Assembly: GCF_051106095.1 (NCBI RefSeq)
Contig: NC_135789.1
Location: 21,881,764 to 21,945,763 of the forward strand
Direction: 5' to 3'
DNA: 64,000 nucleotides
Source: Pogona vitticeps
Taxonomy: Eukaryota > Chordata > Lepidosauria > Squamata > Agamidae
Below the pieces are notes generated by a model. It searched no databases. It was not told the DNA's origin and worked only from the letters and a program-made list of their open reading frames with translations. Below, piece after piece: positions 11,021 to 28,967 of the stretch (positions are counted from its first letter, which is position 1; the number at the start of each line of letters is the position of its first letter). The position numbers and the translations under genes are program-made.

Positions 11021-11093
11021 ACCTCCTCCGGCCAAGTGTAATTTCCATTAATAGAGATTGTGACATTCTTGTCCAAAAATAGACAAGGGGGCT

Positions 11094-11180
11094 GTTCATA
11101 AGGGCCGGCTGCCGGAGGTTTCTCCCTGCAGTTCAGAGGAGCGGAACAAAGAACCAGAGCACCAAAGTCAGGATTCGGCC
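11094..11180 (+). promoter_or_regulatory. Putative HSPB1 core promoter and 5' UTR
   Basis: An AT-rich TATA-like stretch (TTCATAAGGG, near 11095-11104) lies about 80 bp before the ATG. That would place transcription start near 11125-11135 and give a 5' UTR of about 50 nt. No classical TATAAA is present. No upstream ATG lies between this point and the start codon. Confidence 0.35.
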
Positions 11181-17262
<6,082 letters not shown>

Positions 17263-17375
17263 CCGGCCGGTGGGGAGCCACCACCCCCACCCCCCGATGG
17301 AGAAAGGCCACCAGGAGTCATCACCTAAACCTTTCTCTTTTTTTGGTAAACCTACCTCTGTGTTCACTTTCCCCA

Positions 17376-17381
17376 AATAAA
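17376..17381 (+). terminator. HSPB1 polyadenylation signal AATAAA
   Basis: A canonical AATAAA lies 114 nt after the HSPB1 stop codon. A TGTGTC then T-rich run (17395-17422) follows as a likely downstream element. The predicted 3' UTR is about 135-145 nt, short as in mammalian HSPB1. Confidence 0.85.
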
Positions 17382-17690
17382 TTTTGTAAAGCCCTGTGTC
17401 ACTCCGTTTCGTTTTTCTTTGATGTCCCCGGGCCGCCCCGAACATCAACCCATCCAGGTGGTTTCACCCCCACGGAGCTCCAATTTCATCTTGAGCCCGT
17501 GGAGAGGGACGCAGTCCGTCCTTTGAAAAATTAAAAAACTGGAAGGGGTTTGAGCCGGGAATGAGAGAAGTTACTCCTTTTTTAAACGACGATGCCACGA
17601 ATGGCGACTTTTCTGTAGCATTTTTGAGACCTGCCGGGGCTAAAAAGCTAAATATCCCATTGCCGATTTTCCAGTCGTGGTTCTCATCAC
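17382..17690. other. HSPB1 downstream flank
   Basis: The GT/T-rich run just after the poly(A) signal is the expected downstream processing element. The rest shows no gene or repeat. Confidence 0.5.
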
Positions 17691-17828
17691 CCTCTTAGAA
17701 CTGCTGAGCTGGAAGGGGGCCCTGTGGGTCATCTAGTCCAGCCCTAGCCAAGGAGGCGCCGTGACTCCTTGACAGGGGCCAGACTGGGCGATCCATAGGG
17801 CCCCTTCCGGCTCTGCAGTTCTAAGAGG
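17691..17828. repeat. Fold-back SINE type B tail
   Basis: CCTCTTAGAACTGCTGAGCT at the left is inverted as GCTCTGCAGTTCTAAGAGG at the right, and the match extends inward for about 50 bp. The arms are the CR1-like tail of the type B SINE in opposite orientations. This suggests a head-to-head fusion of two partial SINE tails, or a hairpin element born from one. Confidence 0.65.
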
Positions 17829-17839
17829 ATGAGGATGAT

Positions 17840-18030
17840 TTTATGTACCATTATTGATAGATTGATTGCATTTATATACACGGCCTTTCCTTCAAATAGC
17901 TGAAAGGACTGTAAATTGGCTTCTTCCCCTGTCTTCTTGGCAACCCCATGATATAGGTCAGGTAGACAGAGTTTTCCAGTGAGTTTCACAACCAGGGAGT
18001 GATTTGAACCCAGGTCTCCTGAAGAGGGAA
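17840..18030 (-). mobile_element. MIR/CORE-like SINE remnant
   Basis: GATTTGAACCCAGGTCTCCT (18001) is the inverse of a tRNA-like B-box region, and CCAGTGAGTTTCACAACCAG resembles the MIR-type body. ATTTATATACACGGCC lies at the other end. Assignment is from memory of family consensus. Confidence 0.4.
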
Positions 18031-21000
18031 AGGTTAAAAAAAGGATTTTGTGACCTGGCATTTGTGGTTTCCAGTCAGACTACACAAATTCACAGTCCAA
18101 AGCAGCAACACTGTCAACGCCAAATACCAACCGATATCTTCTTCCCCCTCGGGGTGCCAGTTTCAGGAGAGAAGTGGCCGCCTGGGGGAGACAGGGCCCA
18201 GAAGCCACAGGATCCACCCGAGACAAAGGAGAACAGAAACGGCTTGGTGACTTTCGTGGCAGGCTGGTTTGCCTTGTGTCGGAAATATCTTTTTAAAAGA
18301 AAGCCAGGATAAGGAAGGGACCCCTCTGGGCTCTTGTCGCAACCATGGGCATTTTAAGGGCCTTCTGGTCTTTAAAACAAAAACAAAACAGGCAGGAATC
18401 CTGTAAAAGAATGTTTCTCTTCAGTGGTAAGAGCAAAAGGCCTGTGGAACTCACTGCCACAAGATCCCGACAGACTTTTCACAAGGGGAAAGAACAAAGG
18501 TCAGCCAAGTGCGGCTGAAGGCTGCATGCCCAACACGGAACATGCAGGCTGGGGGCCAAAAACCCAAAGCTCAGCCCTGGCATAGTAGCCAGCCTCTGGC
18601 CGGCGGAACACAGCGCCACAGGAGTTCAACATGCTTCCAAATGGCGCAGGGAGCAAGGATAACTGTTTGCAAGCTGTCATTCAAAGCGGCGTCAGTGTGT
18701 GTTGTTCAGAGAGGCCAGCTGTAAAGCATCAGATGTGTTCCCTTTCGGTATCCTTACTTTGGAAATGGTAAATGTAAAAAAAAAGTCACATTTCTCCCCC
18801 TCTCACGAATTATGTTTGTGTGCGTGTGTATGGATCGGCATGGGCAAAATATGAAGATTTATAATTGTCCCGTGTCAGTGGTGCCATGTTATTTCTCTCT
18901 GAGCTTCCCGCAGCCTGCAGCGTTGCCCAGCAACCGGCGGGCAAAATGTTCGTTTCTCTGGGACCTTAACGAACAACCCTACAATAATGTATCAGGCAGG
19001 ACGGACAAATAGGGAGACCAAAGAATTGGACTCTTAGGGTTTCCCTTGTACCGCACAGACCCACCCACCCCACCTTCGCTGACAAGAAATGTTTGCACAG
19101 CACATCTTCAAGGGAAAAAATATGCAAGAAAGGCTATGAGATTTTCCCACAGGTCATTTTTTCTCCCCAGAAAACTGGAGGGAAATCTCGTGGTCACGTT
19201 TTGTCCTTGAAGGAAAAAAAACAGGTGGTGGCCAGCGTATTACCATTCCCGCGCAGGACGGTATACCTTCCTATGCAGGAAGACGCTTGGAAAGTGCAGG
19301 AGAGATGCCAACCCTGCGCAGGACGCACCAGCAAGAGCTGCACAGAGGTTGGCTGTCGTATGCTGCGCAGAGCAACAAGCAACAAAATAAAACACATTTT
19401 AGAAGGAAATGATCCTGCGTCTTCTTTAACCGGAAGCCAGGAAATCTTTCGGCTACGAGAAGGCGTCTCAGCTGAGATGCACGGCATGGCAAGAAGTGGA
19501 ACATCGCCAAAAATGTGAAATTGTGAGAGTCCTCACCTCACTCCTAAAGCCAGCTGGAGAGAGTCGCTGTGGGTCTCTGCGGACTGCCCAGCCCAAATCA
19601 GCTTTAAAGAACCCTAAAGAAGATGTTGGGGGATGCAGACATCTTTTTTCCTCGGCCCCAAGCAGCTACCGGAGGGTGGCTTCTAATCCAATCCCAAACC
19701 AAGGCTCCCCAAGGTCCTTCTCCCTGCCCTTGATGCTAGTTCAGACCTCTTCAAGTTTGGACTGAAACCCAGAGTGGATTGAAACCCGCTGCCCAACCAT
19801 ACGCCGGCGAAAACTCAGCATCCGTGGCGTTCTCAGGTTCACTCTGCTGTGCGCCGGTGACAGCTTGCCGGCCGGAAGTGGGCACAAATCGATGGGCCCG
19901 GAGCCTTTGGGGACATATCTGGAAGCCACCTCGTAGCAGTGATGGATGTTAGCTATTAAAGAGATGTCCGGAATCTGAGAAGGGCAATTCCCCCCGGGAG
20001 AGCTAAAGGAAGGGGTAGAAAACAGCAGCTACGGAAATGCCTCTGTGTGTTTAGGATGAGCTTTGATCAAGGAGCAGGCAGGGTTGTATATCCGTGTGTG
20101 TTGTTGCATACTCAGCCAGTCACTGCCTTACACAATGCTGAGGAGGCTGCATTTAAGGCATTAGGGGGGAAATGGCTGAGCTTGGCATTTCCAGCTTCTA
20201 GTTGCCGACCTTTTACTTCTTGTGCTACATTAAAATTGCAGCGACGTGCAGTTTTCACTCCTGCCTCAGAGTGCCAGCCCCACTGCATCCCATTACCTCA
20301 GGGGTGGGCAATTAATTTCTATAAGGGGGGGCACATGAAAAATCTGAAGTGTGTTCAGGGGCTGAACCAGAGAGGTGGCACTAGTAAAAGCACTCCTTAA
20401 ATTTCTCATTTAGCTCCAAAGCCCTGTTAGGGCCGTTATCAGTCGGTCCCGATACACACACTGGGATCCTTTGCTGATCCAGGTGTCCCCAGATCATAAC
20501 CCCATCATCCTCAGCCAGCACATCCCTTGGGTTCCCTTGAAAAGGATGTCATCATCCTTTCAGATGTTGTCGATTTCAAAAAAAACCTTTATCACTGGCT
20601 GGCTAGCAAAGGCTGATGGGATTTGTAATCCCACAAGATCAGAGAGGCGGTCTAAACATTTCTGATCGTGAGAAGGAAAGTATGGGAAGCTCTCACTATT
20701 TTATAGATTTTATTCTGTTTCTATTTTGCTTGGTTGTAACTTTACTTGAGGCTGTCTTGTTATTTTATCATCTGCATTTTATATTTTCCCCCAAAGATTT
20801 TGCCCTCCATTCTGGCTACTGGGCAATCTAAAAATGCAATCTATTGTTATTGTGGTTAATGCAACACAACAAACACCCTAGGCCAGAAAGGCAGCTCTTT
20901 CCCCAAGGTCTCATCCAGGAATGGAACAAGCAGCGCCAGCCGATCACCTCCTGAGCTGTTGGACTTAAGGCGACTCAACTCAAGTTTTATTTTTCCAATG

Positions 21001-21586
21001 ATTCAGACTTGAACTCGTGTCTCAGAACCGACCCATCTCTTCCTTTTTTTTTTCCTGGGGGGAAATTTGTTTTTAATAGGAACTCGGATTTGGTAGCAAA
21101 GGCTCCAAACTTGGGACTCAGGCCACAAGACTGGTCAACATCCCCATCTGCGGAAAGAATTTCATGGCAGACCTCCTCGCTTGAAACATCTCGCTGAAAT
21201 TTTAAGCCTCCCCTGCTTCTTCCTCTCTCCTTCCCACTTCGTGCTGGTTCGCTTTAAAAACACCTCGCCGGATGAAGAATTCTGTGGAACTCTGAAGCTT
21301 ACACCCAACCGGGGGGGGGGGGGCGGTGCATTTGAGCTGTCCCTAAGAGAGAGGTCGCCTGCTGGAGAGAGTTGGATGTGGGCCATCTGGTAAGGCTCAT
21401 GGATGGCAGGCCGGCGCCTCGCCTCCACAAAGCAGGCCTGCGTTTTACAGACTGCAACCCGCTGCGGATAGGAAATAGTGATCTAAGCATGCTGGCTGAG
21501 AGCTGCCTGCACTGCCCGGGGGTTAAACCCAGCGGTGTGGTGGTTACATAAAGTCCCATGTGTTGGAAAGGTCCAGAAGAAGAAGA

Positions 21587-21623
<37 letters not shown>

Positions 21624-22368
21624 TACGCGCGCCTCCCTACCCTCCTTCTGCTACGCTGGGGGAGTGCCACATTGCTCACTTGCACGCATGCACACCCGCC
21701 CTGCGCGTTTCCTGCTCCGGCCTTAGCAACAGAGTGCTGATTCGGCAGGCAGGGCCCTTTCGCCGGGAATTATTGGCTGCGAGCGCTGAGCACGGATTGG
21801 CCAAAGAAGGGAAGAGTGCACATGTGTGTGTGTGTATGTGTGTGTGTGTGTGTTTTAGCTACGCACCCTGAGAATTGCGTCAAGCCCGGAACAAAGGGTG
21901 TGGTGTGTCGGATTGCAAAGGGGGGGGAGAGAGAGAGAGCGCACAGCAGTGTGGCAGTCCTAGAACATTGCAGATTGCCAACAAAGGAAGGTCAAATCTC
22001 CTGTCGGCCAAAGCCGTTGTTCCTTTTCCCCAGTGGTGGCGCACCCCACAGACCCGCTGGGGAGATGGAGGATCAGGATGATGCTCCGTGTCGCAGGAAA
22101 GCACAGCTGAAGGGTGTCAGGGCTGGAGATGAGGGCAAGACAGATGGGGGGGGGCTGCAGGGAGAGCTCAGCGCATGCATACAAACTGGGGTCTCTCCCT
22201 ACCTCCCCAGAAACCTGAACAGAAAGACAGGGTGCTCCTATGAACATGTAAAGCAAAAGTGGGGGTCGTTCTCTTGTTTCCACTACATTTAAGGAACTAG
22301 GGAGACCCACACTGGCAAATGATGAGGTGGGTCAAATGACAGGCTGCCCCAATCTCGTCAATTATTCC
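18031..22368. other. Intergenic spacer between HSPB1 and BovB copy
   Basis: No gene recognised across this stretch. There are hAT-like MITE scraps near 20285-20385 (GGGGTGGGCAATTAATTTCT) and 20480-20640, a (GA)n tract at 21591-21621 and a (TG)n tract at 21822-21852. The longest frames (141 aa at 19093, 158 aa at 21816) are motif-free or cross microsatellites. The block 21300-22150 is GC-rich. Confidence 0.45.
21591..21621. repeat. (GA)n microsatellite
   Basis: About 15 GA units following a GAA run. Arg/Glu repeat frames across it are artefacts. Confidence 0.9.
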
Positions 22369-22379
22369 CACATAAGCCC

Positions 22380-23781
22380 CTGTTGTTGTTTAGTCGTTGT
22401 GTCCAACTCTTCGTGACCCCATGGACCAGAGCACGCCAGGCCCTCCTGTCTTCCACAGCCTCCCAGAGTTGTGTCAAATTCACGTTGGCCACTTTGATGA
22501 CACTGTCCAACCATCTCGTCCTCGGTCGTCCCCTTCTCCTCTTGCCTTCACACTTTCCCAACATCAGGGTCTTTTCCAGGGAGTCTTCTCTTCTCATGAG
22601 ATGGCCAAAGTATTGGAGCCTTAGCTTCAGGATCTGTCCTTCCAGGGAGCACTCCGGGTTGATTTCCTTCAGAACAGAGGGGTTTGTTCTCCCTGCAGTC
22701 CAGGGGACTCTCAAGAGCCTCCTCCAGCACCACAATTCAAAAGCATCCATTCTTCGGCAGTCAGCCTTGTTTATGGTCCAGTTCTCACTTCTATACATCG
22801 CTACTGGAAAAACCATAGCTTTGATTATGCGGACCTTTGTCAGCAAGGTGATTTCTCTGCTTTTTAAGATGCTGTCTAGGTTTGTCATTGCTTTCCTCCC
22901 AAGAAGCAGGCGTCTTTTGATTTCGTGGCTGCTGTCACCATCTGCAGTGATCATGGAGCCCAAGAAAGTAAAATCTCTGACTGCCTCCATGTCTTCCCCT
23001 ATTTGCCAGGAGATGATGGGACCAGTGGACATGATCTTAGTTTTTTTGATGTTGAGCTTTAGACAATTTTTTGCACTCTCCTCTTTAACCCTCATTAAGA
23101 GGTTCTTTAATTTCTCCTCACTTTCTGCCAACAGAGTGGTATCATCAGCATATCTGAGGTTGTTGATATTTCTTCCGGCAATCTTAATTCCGGTTTGGGA
23201 TTCCTCCAGTCCAACCTTTCACATGATGTATTCTGCATACAGTGGTGACCCGCTTAATGAGTGCCTCGTTAAACGATGAAACCGCTTTACGATGAAGTTT
23301 TCGCGATCACTATTGCGATCACAAAACAATGTTCCTATGGGGAAAATTCACTTAACGATGATCGGTTCCCTGCTTCCGGAAATGATTTTTCGCTAGACGA
23401 CGATTTTAAAACAGCTGATTGGCAGCTCTAAAATGGCCGCCCGCTGTGCAAAATGGCTCCCCGCTGTGCTTCAGGAGGGATTCCTTGCTTTACAGGTACT
23501 GGAAAATGGCCACCCTATGGAGGATCTTCGCAAAACGAGCAGGTATTTCGCCCATTGGAACACATTGAAGCGGTTTTCAATGGTTTTTTAATTTCACTTG
23601 ACGAGGATTTCGCTTAACAGCGATTTGAACTGAACAAATTATCCTCGTCAAGCGAGCCACCACTGTATAAGTTAAATAAGCAAGGGACAATATACAGCCT
23701 TGTCGTACTCCTTTCCAATTTTGAACCAATCAGTTATTCCATATCCGGTTCTGTTGCTTGCTGTCCCACCTATAGATTTCT
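22380..23781 (-). mobile_element. BovB (RTE) LINE 3' part with perfect target-site duplication
   Basis: Flanked by the 11-bp direct repeat CACATAAGCCC at 22369-22379 and 23782-23792. The minus-strand frame 22358-23131 encodes the BovB RT C-terminal region: LKLNIKKTKIMSTGP, FTFLGSMITADGDSSHEIKR, RRMDAFELWCWRRLLRVPW and GKRRRGRPRTRW. It ends at a GACTAAACAACAACA-type BovB terminus. The copy is 5'-truncated and is interrupted by a MITE at 23240-23665, beyond which the BovB reading resumes (23668-23781). BovB is known in squamates as a horizontally transferred family. Confidence 0.93.
23240..23665. mobile_element. Tigger-like MITE, copy 2, nested in BovB
   Basis: A 426-bp element with CAGTGGTGACCCGCTTAATG at the left, GACGA..CAAGCGAGCCACCACTG at the right, and TA on both flanks. 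It belongs to the same family as 4060-4628 and 55239-55658. Because it splits the BovB reading, it landed after the BovB copy. Confidence 0.88.
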
Positions 23782-23792
23782 CACATAAGCCC

Positions 23793-25020
23793 TACCTCAT
23801 GAGAACTAGGATCTCTGGCCAACTACGACTCACTTTGGGGCTGCCTTATAGAACATCTGGGCGACCTGCCCCACGGGGAAAACCAATCCTGGACTGGATG
23901 ATTCCACCCTTTTCCTGCAGCCTCCAGGGTGGCCACTCTGCAATTTAAACCCAACCCCCTGTCCTTTTTGGTGGGAACATGTGGTGAAAACCAGACGTGT
24001 CCTAGGGAAAAGGTGGAAGAGCGACCCGGGGGGGTCCCCCCAACTTTCAGCAGTTCAGCTCTGATACTAAACACTTTGAATTAAAGAGAGGGCCTCTGAG
24101 CCGATTCTTAGCAGAAAGGGCCCGTCTTCCATAGTCGAACCCAGCTGATCTCAACGCCCTTCCCACACGGAAGCTCAGCACCCATTCTGATAATTCCTCC
24201 ACTCCCTTTCTTAATTTCAGCAGAGAAAATCATGCAGGAGATCGGGAGATCAGGAATCCTGACCATAAACCCCCCTAGAGATCTCAAGAGGGGTTCAGAA
24301 ATAAGCCAGCGCACAAACCAAACAGATTTATTCTTTGGCAATGGGCTGTAGCTGCGCATCCAGTTCTTGAGGCACAGCTGCGCCAGGGAGTCACAAAGTT
24401 GGCAACAAGCAATGCTTTTTGTGAGGGTCGTCCGTACACAATCTTTGGGCCGTTGGGCTGCCCCAGACTTTTACAAGGATCCTATTTGCATGCAAACTTT
24501 TGGGCAAATAGCACCAAGGCCATTTCTAGGCCCCCAGATGTTCTGGTGCTGAAACAAATGTCCACACAAACATTTATTTTCCGCAAGCGGAGTTTGGAGC
24601 AATGAAAGTGGGCCCGATCCAGTCTATGCCCCTTCTAACTGGCGTTGAGACATGATCATTTTCAGATGGAGGTGGGGGGGGGGCTTCCAGTTTCTCAGAG
24701 AGCAAGTTCATAGGGAGAAGCACACGTTTCCTGGCCTCACAGATTTCAAATCCTAGCATTCTTTTTTTTTTTTTAATCGCAAATACTGTACAAACAAACC
24801 AAAAGGAGGTTAGGGATTTAAAAAGGGAAATATAGGAAAAGGCAGTTTATAAGAGCATTATATGAGCTGGACAATTATCATGAATCGCATGAGAAGACCC
24901 TCAGGCTCACGGCCATCTCACGGATGGGGCTTTCATAGGGCACTGGCCGAGATGTTTTTTAATGAGAAGTTTAAAAAAAATACATTTATCCGGGAGAAGG
25001 GAGGGGGGGAAGTCTTTCGG
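23793..25020. other. Intergenic spacer
   Basis: No gene or clear repeat recognised. A poly(T) run lies at 24762-24774. Open frames are below 85 codons and motif-free. Confidence 0.4.
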
Positions 25021-25024
25021 GCTG

Positions 25025-25175
25025 CAATACCACCATCCCCCTGAAGGTGGCAGCAGCGGCGAGCGCACGCCGGAGGCAAGCGTGGAGATTTCTGCCGCCG
25101 CCGCCGCAGCCTTGCCTGGCGCCGACCAGGCGGTCGCGCGCGGGAGAGTCGTAGTGCGGCTGCGCAAGCTTTCTG
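25025..25175. other. Isolated CpG-rich block
   Basis: About 150 bp with dense CG dinucleotides (a GCCGCCGCC run at 25096-25106, GCGCGCGG near 25134) in otherwise CpG-poor intergenic DNA. Frames on both strands stay open through it but have no domains. It could be an orphan CpG island or a short promoter of an unannotated transcript. Confidence 0.45.
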
Positions 25176-26329
25176 CATTGCAGAACTGTGGATTTTTTTT
25201 TCTTGCAGCTAGAGCTAGGAAGGGAGGGGGAAACTGAGGCACGGGGGTGGGGAATGGTTGGCAATTAGGGCATCAGATCTGGGGGACAGGCAGAAGTTTG
25301 CCGTCACATCTGAGCGCTTCCTTTGCCCCTTTTCGTTAGCTGTCTCTTTTAACAGCCACAGAAATCCAACAGGTACAGCTTTCCTTATACCTCCATGCTG
25401 CCTGGGAGGATTCTGGGAACTGTAGTCCCGAAAAAGGAACTTAGCAAAGCTTTGAATGGAGAGCGTGACGGGGGCACAGACAGGCAAAACAACTCATTTG
25501 GTTGCTGAATGCTTGCAGGAGTGATGAAACTCACGCCCAAGACAGCAGCCTGCCTGGATCGGCCCCTCAAAAGCGTGTCATGAGCAGAGTGCACTTTATG
25601 GGTGAATGGTGAATTTATTTGTGGTGAATTTGTTTCACGACAGGGACGTTGACAGGTCTTTCACAAGTCCCTATTGTTAAAAAAAATCCCCTAGAAAAAA
25701 AGGATGGGGGGGGGAGTTTCCAAGGGGCAAGGCAAGTTTGAGTCATTAAAAAAAAAATTCCAACTTGAGTCCCCGATGCAATTTAAGTCAAACTTGAGAG
25801 CAAGTCCTGCAACTCCAGTCTTCCTCCTGGTTTTACGACATTTCAAACGGTGATTATTGTACGGTTTCCATTGTGGCGGTCTGACTTGGGCCCCCCTTTG
25901 GGGAGAAAAACAGCATATCAATAAATAAAACATATTTAGACCCTTAGGGCTCATATGCGCAGCGACCGATTTGTCAACATCTGGGTTCCAGCACCCCGTC
26001 GGCCCCCGTTTCTCTGCCGACTCTTCTGATGAAGAAGCCTGCAGCATGCAAAAGCTGGCGCAAGGGCTGCGGGGTCCCTAAATACACCCTGAGATAACTA
26101 AAAACAAAAAGGGTATAGAATATCACACATATTTCCAAGGGTATACAGGCTCTGCATCAGGCGAGATCTTACAGACTGGGGTCTTAGAGAAGCTGGCTGT
26201 TCAAATCCTGGTTGCCTGCATGTTTTCCTGGCTGAGGCAGCCAAAAAGGGGCTCATCGACAGATATAAGAGTGTTAGATTTCACCCTAAGTCAGCCCATG
26301 GACTTTATAGGAAGCCAGAAAGTTAGAAA
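25176..26329. other. Intergenic spacer
   Basis: No gene recognised; A-rich and G-rich tracts around 25678-25765 only. Confidence 0.4.
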
Positions 26330-27345
26330 CATTGGGGTTATGTGCCACTGGTCTTCTGTGACCCTATGACTCAGTAACCTCGAAAAAGCTCCTCATTCAT
26401 ATCTCCATTCAGCTTTTGCAAACGCAAGGCCATGGCTTCCTTGATTGGGCCAATCCATCTCCTGTTGGGTCCCCCCTCTTCTCCCTCTGCGGCTCCTTTT
26501 TCCTAGCACGATTTGTTTTCCAGGGAGCTTTGGCTTCTCATGAAATGTTAATAGTTTGTTTCATCATTTAGGCAGTTCAGGATTTAATCAAGAACCCACC
26601 TATTATTTTTTTTTCTAGTGGTCCATAATATCCATAAAGTTTTCCTCCAGCATAATCATAGAATCATGGAAGTGGAAGGGGTCTCTACAGCTCAACCCCT
26701 GCTCAAGGCAGGAACTCGAAGGAAATCTGACAGCGGGTGGTCGAATTTTATCTTGAATGTCTCCGGCATTGGAACGCTCACCCTCTCTCTCTCCAGTTTG
26801 TGAGTTCCATTGTCATACTGCATACAGTAAAGAATTTTTTTTTCCTGATATTCAGCTGAAATCCGGCTTCCTGTAACTTGAGCCTATTATTAGGTGTCCT
26901 GCACTCTGGGATGATGGAGAACAGACTCTGCGTCTCCTCTGTAGGACTACTTTTCAGGTCTTTGAAAAGTGCTTAAAGCGCTATAATATTTTGAATGAGT
27001 ATCTCCTTCTCCCTCCGGTCTGTTTTCTCCATCACCCAACCTTCACATCCACACAAAGGAATCAAGAACACCATGATTTAATCTTGACCTTCGGTCTCCA
27101 GTGAGACATCCTTACAACGGATGATCTTTTTCTAGTTCCTTCATGGCTGCCCTTCCGACTCTCTGTCTTCTTATTTCTTGTCTGCAATCTCCATTTGAAT
27201 TGATGATTGCACTTAGGGATACAAAATCTGTCAACTATTTACATTTCTCCATTGTCAACATTCGAGCTGTGTGTAGTTATGATTTTGGTCTTCTTCATAA
27301 TAAACCCCTAATCTATAATGTTCAACTTCGGGCCCACAGTTTTTA
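26330..27345 (-). mobile_element. RTE-class LINE remnant split by CR1
   Basis: The flanks 26330-26640 (CCTTGATTGGGCCAATCCAT, GAGCTTTGGCTTCTCATGAA) and 27000-27345 (TTCACATCCACACAAAGGAA, TAGTTCCTTCATGGCTGCCC, ATTTTGGTCTTCTTCATAAT) read on the minus strand as the 3' half of an RTE-type RT ORF, colinear with the BovB layout but more diverged. A CR1 copy in the same orientation sits between them. No long frame survives. Confidence 0.55.
26650..26990 (-). mobile_element. CR1 LINE 3' end nested in RTE remnant
   Basis: The plus strand begins CATAGAATCATGGAAGTGG, the inverse of the CR1 ATTCTATG terminus, followed by CAACCCCTGCTCAAGGCAGG, TGATATTCAGCTGAAATCCG and ATGGAGAACAGACTCTGC. All are CR1 3' landmarks in reverse. 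Confidence 0.8.
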
Positions 27346-28127
27346 GTTTGAACCCAGAGTTGTATCCACCCTATTGTGGGTGCTCTCTGTTTCCAGAGCA
27401 GCAATGCTCACTGTAGGAACGTGGGGCTTCAACTCTATGGGCCTGTGCCCCCCTTTTACTAGGCCTCCACCACCATCAAGGATGTATGTTTATAACAATT
27501 CTGTACAGTAGAATACGATGTGTGAAGGGGTGATCACGGAAGTGGATTTCATGGTATGACTGCTGTCAGCCATGTAATTGATTATGTATCCAGTAGACAA
27601 TTTGCACCAATGGCATGGAGGTAAATGGGAAAGTCTAGCTGCTCACTCCTCACCATTACAAACCACCCCTAAATGTGGGTTGGCAAAGGAAGAGCAGGTC
27701 TTTTGTAAAGCTCATGGCTCTTCATTGCCCATGACCAAGCTATCCTCAAATAGTTTGCATTGCAGGTGGGACAGCTTGCAACCATTTACAGTACTGTTCC
27801 TAGGGAAATCTACCTTCATCCCAGCTAGGGTAAGGATTGCTGCTGAGCTCTCGGGGGAATTAGGGATGTGGGGAAGATGCTACAGCTCCTTCGCCTCAGA
27901 AAGTACCGGGGCTTTAAGCCGAGCCACTCAGCTAAAGCATTTATGCCCGCCTGACTGACCACCATAAAAACAGTGGATGTGAGGGAGCCTCCTCAGAAAT
28001 CAAAAATCATGCCTCCTTTATTTGGAATAATTGCATCACATTTTTTACTGCAATGAACTGAAGGGGGGGGGGGTTCTGGGACTCCCCTCCCTCTCATGGC
28101 GGTCACCCTTTGTATTCCTGCCTTGAG

Positions 28128-28190
28128 CAGGGGGGGTTGGACTTAATGGCCTTAGAGGCCCCTTCCAGCTTCATGATTCTGATTCTATAA
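28128..28190 (+). mobile_element. CR1 3' terminal fragment
   Basis: CCTTGAGCAGGGGGGGTTGG, ACTTAATGGCCTTAGAGGCC and CATGATTCTGATTCTAT form a short, 3'-only CR1 copy. Confidence 0.7.
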
Positions 28191-28584
28191 CCTCATGATG
28201 ACTGGCTCAAGATCACCCAGTGACTTCAGCACCTTCATCTTAACACTAACCACTCCACCCTGCTGCCTATGGGTGCTGGAGAATCGCCGCAGCCTGTCAC
28301 ACCTCCCGCCCATGGCCTAGCTGCGCTACGTCAATGCCTCTTCTGAGCACTGCTGTTCCAACAAAGCAGACTCTCTTACACACATTGCGATTCTTACCAG
28401 TGAGTCACCACTATTACAGAGCTCACTTCTGGAGCGAATTGACCCCTCAAGGCGGGGGCCACCTGCCTGTATGACAAGCCATTCACAAAACCGATTTCGC
28501 AGCTCCAGACGCAAACCACCCCCACCCAACCCTGCCAAGATCCTGAGATGACTCCATCCTTTTGCAAAGGAGGAAGCCTTCCCC

Positions 28585-28932
28585 TGGGGGAACGCAGTGG
28601 CGCTGCGGATTATATCGCAGAAACCTCTGTGCTGCAAGGTCGGAAAACCAGCCGTCGTAAGATCGAATCCATGGGACCGAGTGAGCGCCCGTCACTCGTC
28701 CCAGCTCCTGCCAACCTAGCCATTTGAAAGCATGTAAAAATGTGAGTAGATAAATAGGTACCACTTCGGTGGGAAGGTCACGGCGTTCCGTGTCTAGCCG
28801 CGCTGGCCACATGACCACAGAAATCGTCTACGGACAAGTGCTGGCTCTATGGCTTGGAGACGGGGATGAGCACCACATCCTAGAGTCAGACACAACTGGA
28901 CTCAATGTCAAGGGGAACCTTTACCTTTACCT
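28585..28932 (+). mobile_element. Sauria-type SINE with BovB-like tail and perfect target-site duplication
   Basis: A 348-bp element flanked by the 11-bp direct repeat AAGCCTTCCCC (28574-28584 and 28933-28943). The tRNA-derived head has a B-box-like AAGATCGAATCCATGG. The central body has GGCCACATGACCACAGAAAT. The tail TAGAGTCAGACACAACTGGA resembles the BovB 3' end, and the copy ends in CCTTTACCTTTACC. This fits Sauria SINEs, which borrow BovB machinery. Confidence 0.88.
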
Positions 28933-28967
28933 AAGCCTTCCCCAGTCACATGGCAACAGGCATGGAG

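Noticed and set aside
19093-19518. 141-codon plus-strand frame
   Set aside because: No recognised domain, no splice or promoter evidence, and overlapping frames on the other strand.
22383-23279. 298-codon plus-strand frame
   Set aside because: It is the antisense shadow of the BovB RT reading frame.
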